Shown here: in pieces, positions 6,597 through 9,624 of the stretch
Layout of the letters: every line of letters starts with the position of its first letter
How positions within the stretch are numbered: the stretch's first letter is position 1
NCBI GenBank assembly: GCA_030840415.1
Contig: JAVEEO010000038.1
Span: 1-9,624, forward strand
From: Pseudonocardiales bacterium
GTDB lineage: Bacteria; Actinomycetota; Actinomycetes; Mycobacteriales; Jatrophihabitantaceae
Direction: 5' to 3'
Length of the DNA stretch: 9,624 nt
The notes under the pieces: generated by a model
Seen by the model: the letters and a program-made list of their open reading frames with translations, nothing else
The model's database searches: none
What the model was told of the DNA's origin: nothing
Translations under genes and position numbers: made by a program

Positions 6597-6987
6597 TCAG
6601 GCTGTGCCGAAGACGGGACGCACGTCTCGGGCCGATCGACCGTGGGTGGGAAGTCGGCAGGCGCCGAATCGCATGCCAAAGCCCGGGTGCGGCTCGGTGA
6701 GCGGTATCGGTGTGGTGGCCTGGTCGAGGCTGGCCCAGGCGCTGGTGACGTGGGGGAATGAGCCCGCTCTCGTCGGGGCCGGTGCCGTACCAGTAGTTGA
6801 GCACATGGCCGTCCCAGACCGGTGGCCCGCCGAAGCCGCCGGCGAGGTAGGGCTGCTCGCCGGCGAACTGCAGGGTGTTCATCAGGTGGCCGTCGTCGGT
6901 CCAGCCAGCCAGCAGCTGCCAGCCGGGAACCTCGGCGTCGCCGCTGCGCAGGACCGTTGTCATCCAGTCAAGACCTGCGGCTGTCAT
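6597..6987 (-). pseudogene. gene of unknown function, translationally coupled to the secreted protein gene, with one frameshift
   Basis: The ATG at 6987-6985 overlaps the TGA of the upstream secreted-protein gene as ATGA, a typical coupled start. The first 75 codons begin MTAAGLDWMTTVL and are rich in Gly, Trp and Tyr (AGWTDDGHL, GGFGGPPVWDGHVLNYWYG). At about 6763-6765 the coding character moves to another frame, which reads GSFPHVTSAWASLDQATT and ends at TGA 6597-6599. Removing one G from the GGG at 6763-6765 (seen as CCC on the plus strand) would give one frame of about 130 residues. Third positions are GC-rich on both sides, so decay is recent or the extra base is a sequencing error. Without repair the first frame runs on to 6505 with an unnatural Arg/Ser/Pro-rich tail. 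No signal peptide or membrane helix is seen, so the product would be cytosolic. I do not recognise the family. Confidence 0.55.
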
Positions 6988-7541
6988 CGCTGCCCGTTCG
7001 GACGGTGTCGGCTCAGGCGATGATGGTCGCACAGGGCGTAGCCGACCACGCCGCGGATCCAGCCGTTGCAGAACTGGTCACCGTTGGGGAAGTCGGTGGG
7101 CACGTCGTCGTAGTAGGTGATGTAGGTGCCGGACTGGCCGTTGCTGCAGATCTGAGGACCCCAGACGGTGTTGTAGGCGCTGTTCTGGCCGTGCCGCAAG
7201 TCGAAGAAGGCCTTGATGCAGCCGTAGTTGCCGACGACGGTCGACCACTGGGTGACGTGGGTTCCGCTGCCAACCACATCGATGCACACGGCCTGGGCGC
7301 AGCCGTAGTGGCTGTCCGGGTTCATCACCTGCCCGTGCCCGTTCGAGCCGGTGCTGGCTGAGGTCAGCTGCCGAAGGTAGTCCGGATGGGCGGCCTGGTA
7401 GGCGCTGGACACGAAGACACCGCTCAACGCGCCGGCATGCACCACCGCCGGCGCTGGCCCGGCCGCCGGGCTCGCACCCGCCGAGGACAAGCCGCCCATC
7501 CCCAAGAGGAGGGCCACCACCGCTACCAACAGAACACGCAT
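6984..7541 (-). CDS. small secreted six-cysteine protein, function unknown
   Basis: The 185-residue product starts with a clear Sec signal peptide: MRV, a hydrophobic core of Leu/Val/Ala to about residue 19, then SSAGASPA with likely cleavage near residue 23. The mature part contains six cysteines at 81, 86, 108, 132, 158 and 171, an even number that could form three disulfides. It is rich in Gly, Ser, Asn, Tyr and aromatic residues (CIDVVGSGTHVTQWS, GYALCDHH). Its general look is that of small exported actinobacterial proteins with a CxxxxC and GSG pattern; I cannot assign an enzyme motif. ATG 7541 has no strong ribosome binding site. The gene ends in ATGA overlap with the next gene, so the two form an operon. 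Two palindromes (7563-7573, 7597-7612) lie in its upstream region. A competition or surface role is speculation. Confidence 0.8.
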   Translation of the reverse strand: MRVLLVAVVALLLGMGGLSSAGASPAAGPAPAVVHAGALSGVFVSSAYQAAHPDYLRQLTSASTGSNGHGQVMNPDSHYGCAQAVCIDVVGSGTHVTQWSTVVGNYGCIKAFFDLRHGQNSAYNTVWGPQICSNGQSGTYITYYDDVPTDFPNGDQFCNGWIRGVVGYALCDHHRLSRHRPNGQR

Positions 7542-7562
7542 ACGCCGTCAACGCACGACCGA

Positions 7563-7573
7563 TCCGAATCGGA
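7563..7573. promoter_or_regulatory. short palindrome upstream of the secreted-protein gene
   Basis: TCCGA-A-TCGGA is an 11-bp perfect palindrome about an odd centre, 21 bp upstream of the ATG at 7541. It overlaps a second symmetric arrangement, CCGAT/ATCGG (7559-7572). The place suits a repressor site overlapping the promoter or start of transcription. Confidence 0.25.
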
Positions 7574-7596
7574 CTAATCGCCTGTCGGGAAAAGGT

Positions 7597-7612
7597 AGCG
7601 GTCTTGACCGCT
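7597..7612. promoter_or_regulatory. 16-bp near-perfect palindrome, probable operator
   Basis: AGCGGTC and GACCGCT are perfect 7-bp arms around a central TT. The two-base spacer is too short for a good RNA hairpin unless the inner pair opens, and no T-run follows, so a protein-binding dyad is more likely than a terminator. It lies in the 106-bp gap between two minus-strand genes, 55 bp upstream of the secreted-protein start. Confidence 0.4.
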
Positions 7613-7647
7613 GTTAGGCCAGAGGCTGTACGTGTGTCGAGTTCCGC

Positions 7648-8061
7648 TCAGTGTTCAGCGAGCCATATTTCCAGCGTCGCCTGCGACCAGGCCCCTATCG
7701 GGGTGGGTGGCTCACTGTTCCAGAACGAGTTCGCCAGCGGCGCACGTCCGCTCTGCAACGCGCCGCGGTAGCGGGCAGATCGCGGCAGTAGTACGAGTCG
7801 GGGCTGCCGTCCGACCATGTGACCCACCTGTGGGTCTCCGCCGCTGGCGCTCACCGCAAGCGCGATCCCGGCTTCATCGGCTCGATCCAGCACGCGCTGG
7901 CGCAGCCGGCCCAGCTTGCGGGCGGGGGCCTTCGCGCGCATCCGGCGCCAGGCGGCACCGGGCATCATCGCGATCCGGCGCCGATGGCGCCACACCAGTC
8001 CGAGGGCGGCCAGCAGCAGGGCAGCAATTACGGAACTCAGCACGCCGACAACAACAGTCAT
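7648..8061 (-). CDS. small membrane-anchored protein, function unknown
   Basis: The 137-residue product opens with one hydrophobic helix (about residues 2-24), followed at once by the basic cluster WRHRRR. By the positive-inside rule the N-terminus faces out and the main part stays in the cytoplasm. That part is strongly basic up to about residue 60 (RAKAPARKLGRLRQRVLDRA) and ends SQATLEIWLAEH. I do not recognise the family. ATG 8061 is supported by a TAGGGT element 7 nt upstream and by the absence of a Shine-Dalgarno. The next gene downstream on the same strand starts 106 bp later behind its own palindromes, so it is probably a separate unit. Confidence 0.7.
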   Translation of the reverse strand: MTVVVGVLSSVIAALLLAALGLVWRHRRRIAMMPGAAWRRMRAKAPARKLGRLRQRVLDRADEAGIALAVSASGGDPQVGHMVGRQPRLVLLPRSARYRGALQSGRAPLANSFWNSEPPTPIGAWSQATLEIWLAEH

Positions 8062-8068
8062 GCCGTGG

Positions 8069-8074
8069 ACCCTA
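8069..8074 (-). promoter_or_regulatory. -10 element, leaderless layout, for the small membrane protein
   Basis: On the minus strand TAGGGT is followed by 7 nt (CCACGGC) and then the ATG at 8061. This is the same element and spacing seen before upp and deoC. No clear -35 hexamer is visible. Confidence 0.5.
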
Positions 8075-8222
8075 AGCCGAGGCGTCCGGCCCGCGCGTGA
8101 CTCAGCGACTCAGCCCCGGACCTGACTGTCGGACGGTGGTCCCGGCTGCGCCGCACTGGTCCCCGCGGCGGCGATTGGCCGCCTGAGGCTGCACGAGCCG
8201 GCCGGGCATTTGCTGGTTGGCC

Positions 8223-8447
8223 CTAGCTGCGGGTGTAGTTCAGCAGCAGGGCTGCGGTTATGGCAAGGATGCTCTCTGCTTCGCCCTGGTCGTAGGTGAG
8301 CTGCCTGCTACTTGACCCGTGCATTACGACTGGCGGTGAGGCTCGGGGATCAGGACGCTTCCCGTGACGTGGACATCGTCCGTCTGACCGAAGGCCCTCT
8401 GTGAGCGTCACTGATGGCACCGCAAGATCGTTGTGCGCGGTCGGCAC
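8223..8447 (-). CDS. uncertain short ORF or gene remnant
   Basis: A 74-codon frame on the minus strand. Only its last third looks protein-like: from an internal ATG at 8324 it reads 33 residues with TYDQGEAESILAITAALLLN and GC-rich third positions. The part before that is Arg/Pro-rich and may not be coding. No ribosome binding site is evident. It may be a tiny protein, the tail of a lost gene, or chance. In the wider stretch 8075-8512, which has no clear gene, I see nothing else that I can support: no tRNA, terminator or mobile-element end. Confidence 0.2.
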   Translation of the reverse strand: MPTAHNDLAVPSVTLTEGLRSDGRCPRHGKRPDPRASPPVVMHGSSSRQLTYDQGEAESILAITAALLLNYTRS

Positions 8448-8512
8448 GTCTCATTGGCACATGAAAGGCGAGTGACGCCGACCGTGCAGCAGGCGTTCGG
8501 GGTCTGCGACGA

Positions 8513-9624
8513 TCACAAACCTGGATTTGGCGTCACGTAACGCACCCGCGCAGTCCGCGATACTTCTGTGGACATCGTGGGTGCCCGTCTGGAGTCGATC
8601 AGTGCCTGATGTATTTCGATTGTCGCTGCGCCGGCAGACCAGTCCACAGCAAGGATTCGCGCACCATCTTTGACGCCGACGACGCCGATCTCCGAATCAT
8701 TCCGGACTACCGCATTGATCTTGTCGTTCACTGTGTCGAAGTCGTGAATGGTTACGACGGCCCCGTCGGCAAGGTGAGCACGCGCCATTGACACATTTGC
8801 AGAAACGCTGCTGCTTCGTCGAAGGATGATGCGGACCTCTCCACTGACTGACATGTCATCAATGTAGAGCCACGTGTTGGAGCCGTGAAGCTCGGTGTTT
8901 ATCTCGAGCCTTCCCGTCGGTTCAACGGTGGCATGCCTCAGTTTCACGCTATGCGCAGAGCCCCTATCTGTCGAGCCCTCTATATCGAGCGTCATCTGCA
9001 AGCTGCCTGCCGTGACATGGATTTCGTCAAAGTTGGCTGCGTCGCCAAAATCGACGACCTGAAAGATGCAATCGCCGGCGAAAGTTGCCCTAGTGAACAG
9101 CGGCGGCACATCGAACGCTGCATATTCGAGCGAAAAATCTCGCAAGACTGCACCAGTGAAGTCGTAGGTTAAATCCCTCCAAGAAACCGCGGCATTGGTT
9201 CGCAAGCGTTCCTGAAATATGCGTCTAATCACATCTCTTACTTCGTACTCGCTGCGGTCGAAGGTCGCAGGATCATCATGTGTCACTGACCACGGCAACC
9301 TCAAGTAGGCGCAAAGCACGTCGACGCAGCTCTGTCGCTGCTCGGACCAGTCGTCAGCCAGGCGTGACAGCGCGTATATGCCGGCGAGACGGGCAGGTGC
9401 TTTGTCATGACCCAGCTGCGACACAGCGTCGTGATATCGCCTTGCTAGCGCATCTGATTCGGCGCGACGCGCGACGCCTGTCGCTGTTTCTCGATTGACG
9501 CCGACTGCCTCCTGCGCAGCTTGTGCACTCGTTTCAGCCGCCCTCGATCCCCGATCGGCCGCATTGGCGCTCTTCTGGGCTGCCTGTGAGCTTTGCTCAC
9601 TGGCAGCGGCTGCGCGGTCCGCGG
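8513..9624 (-). CDS. pentapeptide-repeat/beta-helix-like protein, 5' part beyond the window
   Basis: The frame is open from the right edge to TGA 8513-8515, giving 370 visible codons; the start is outside. The visible N-terminal part (about 65 residues) is an Ala/Gln/Ser/Arg-rich, probably coiled-coil segment (AADRGSRAAETSAQAAQEAV). A motif block I associate with actinobacterial pentapeptide-repeat membrane proteins follows: YHDAVSQLGHDKAPARLAG, ALSRLADDW and CVDVLCAYLRLPW. Then come DFTGAVLRDF and FTRATFAGDCIFQ, degenerate five-residue repeats with Phe at regular positions. The C-terminal half is a long series of beta-rich segments that suit a right-handed beta-helix. Members I recall carry one or two membrane helices near the N-terminus, which would lie past the edge. 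Base composition falls to about 52% GC in a line counted by hand (8701-8760), well below the salvage genes, suggesting acquisition from elsewhere. No enzymatic motif is seen. Confidence 0.75.
   Translation of the reverse strand, partial: ADRAAAASEQSSQAAQKSANAADRGSRAAETSAQAAQEAVGVNRETATGVARRAESDALARRYHDAVSQLGHDKAPARLAGIYALSRLADDWSEQRQSCVDVLCAYLRLPWSVTHDDPATFDRSEYEVRDVIRRIFQERLRTNAAVSWRDLTYDFTGAVLRDFSLEYAAFDVPPLFTRATFAGDCIFQVVDFGDAANFDEIHVTAGSLQMTLDIEGSTDRGSAHSVKLRHATVEPTGRLEINTELHGSNTWLYIDDMSVSGEVRIILRRSSSVSANVSMARAHLADGAVVTIHDFDTVNDKINAVVRNDSEIGVVGVKDGARILAVDWSAGAATIEIHQALIDSRRAPTMSTEVSRTARVRYVTPNPGL

Noticed and set aside
6583..7361. Plus-strand frames opposite the secreted-protein and coupled genes
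   Set aside because: They lack recognisable motifs and mirror the GC-rich third positions of the minus-strand genes.
7819..8125. Plus-strand frames opposite the small membrane protein
   Set aside because: No start signals, and Arg/Pro/His-rich shadow composition; the minus-strand frame has a membrane helix and a promoter element.
5397..9624. CRISPR array, tRNA, insertion sequence or integrase in the accessory part
   Set aside because: Searched by eye for regular direct repeats, tRNA-like arms, terminal inverted repeats and transposase motifs; none found.

Overview
The window comes from a high-GC actinobacterium. GC-rich third codon positions dominate most genes, there are Ala/Pro/Ser-rich exported proteins, and at least three genes have a TAnnnT promoter element only 6-7 nt before the start codon, which is the layout of leaderless mRNAs common in Actinobacteria. 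I cannot name the genus.

Left part (1-5396) is ordinary, intact sequence. At the left edge a few codons of a possible minus-strand gene are visible. Next comes a membrane-anchored, Pro/Ala-rich exported protein (minus strand), then upp, uracil phosphoribosyltransferase (minus strand). Divergent from upp across 76-77 bp is a three-gene plus-strand operon: deoC (deoxyribose-phosphate aldolase, long human-DERA-like form), a complete aldehyde dehydrogenase, and a 299-residue aldehyde dehydrogenase-like protein that has lost the whole catalytic domain and every catalytic residue. Together these genes read as pyrimidine salvage plus deoxynucleoside catabolism: DeoC splits deoxyribose 5-phosphate into glyceraldehyde 3-phosphate and acetaldehyde, and the linked dehydrogenase could oxidise the acetaldehyde.

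Middle part (5397-6600) looks like a gene graveyard. It holds a CpaF/TadA-type secretion ATPase fragment, the C-terminal part of a D-Ala-D-Ala-ligase-like ATP-grasp protein, and a minus-strand membrane-protein remnant, each broken by frameshifts. No intact gene is seen there.

Right part (6597-9624) is accessory in character and all on the minus strand. It contains a small membrane protein with a leaderless promoter, a six-cysteine secreted protein with palindromes upstream, an ATGA-coupled downstream gene of unknown function that carries a frameshift, and a pentapeptide-repeat/beta-helix-like protein running off the right edge, part of which has clearly lower GC than the salvage genes.

The best candidates for something undescribed are the catalytic-domain-less ALDH paralogue fixed in the deoC operon, and the coupled pair of secreted six-Cys protein and cytosolic partner. 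I see no CRISPR array, tRNA, rRNA, transposase or integrase.
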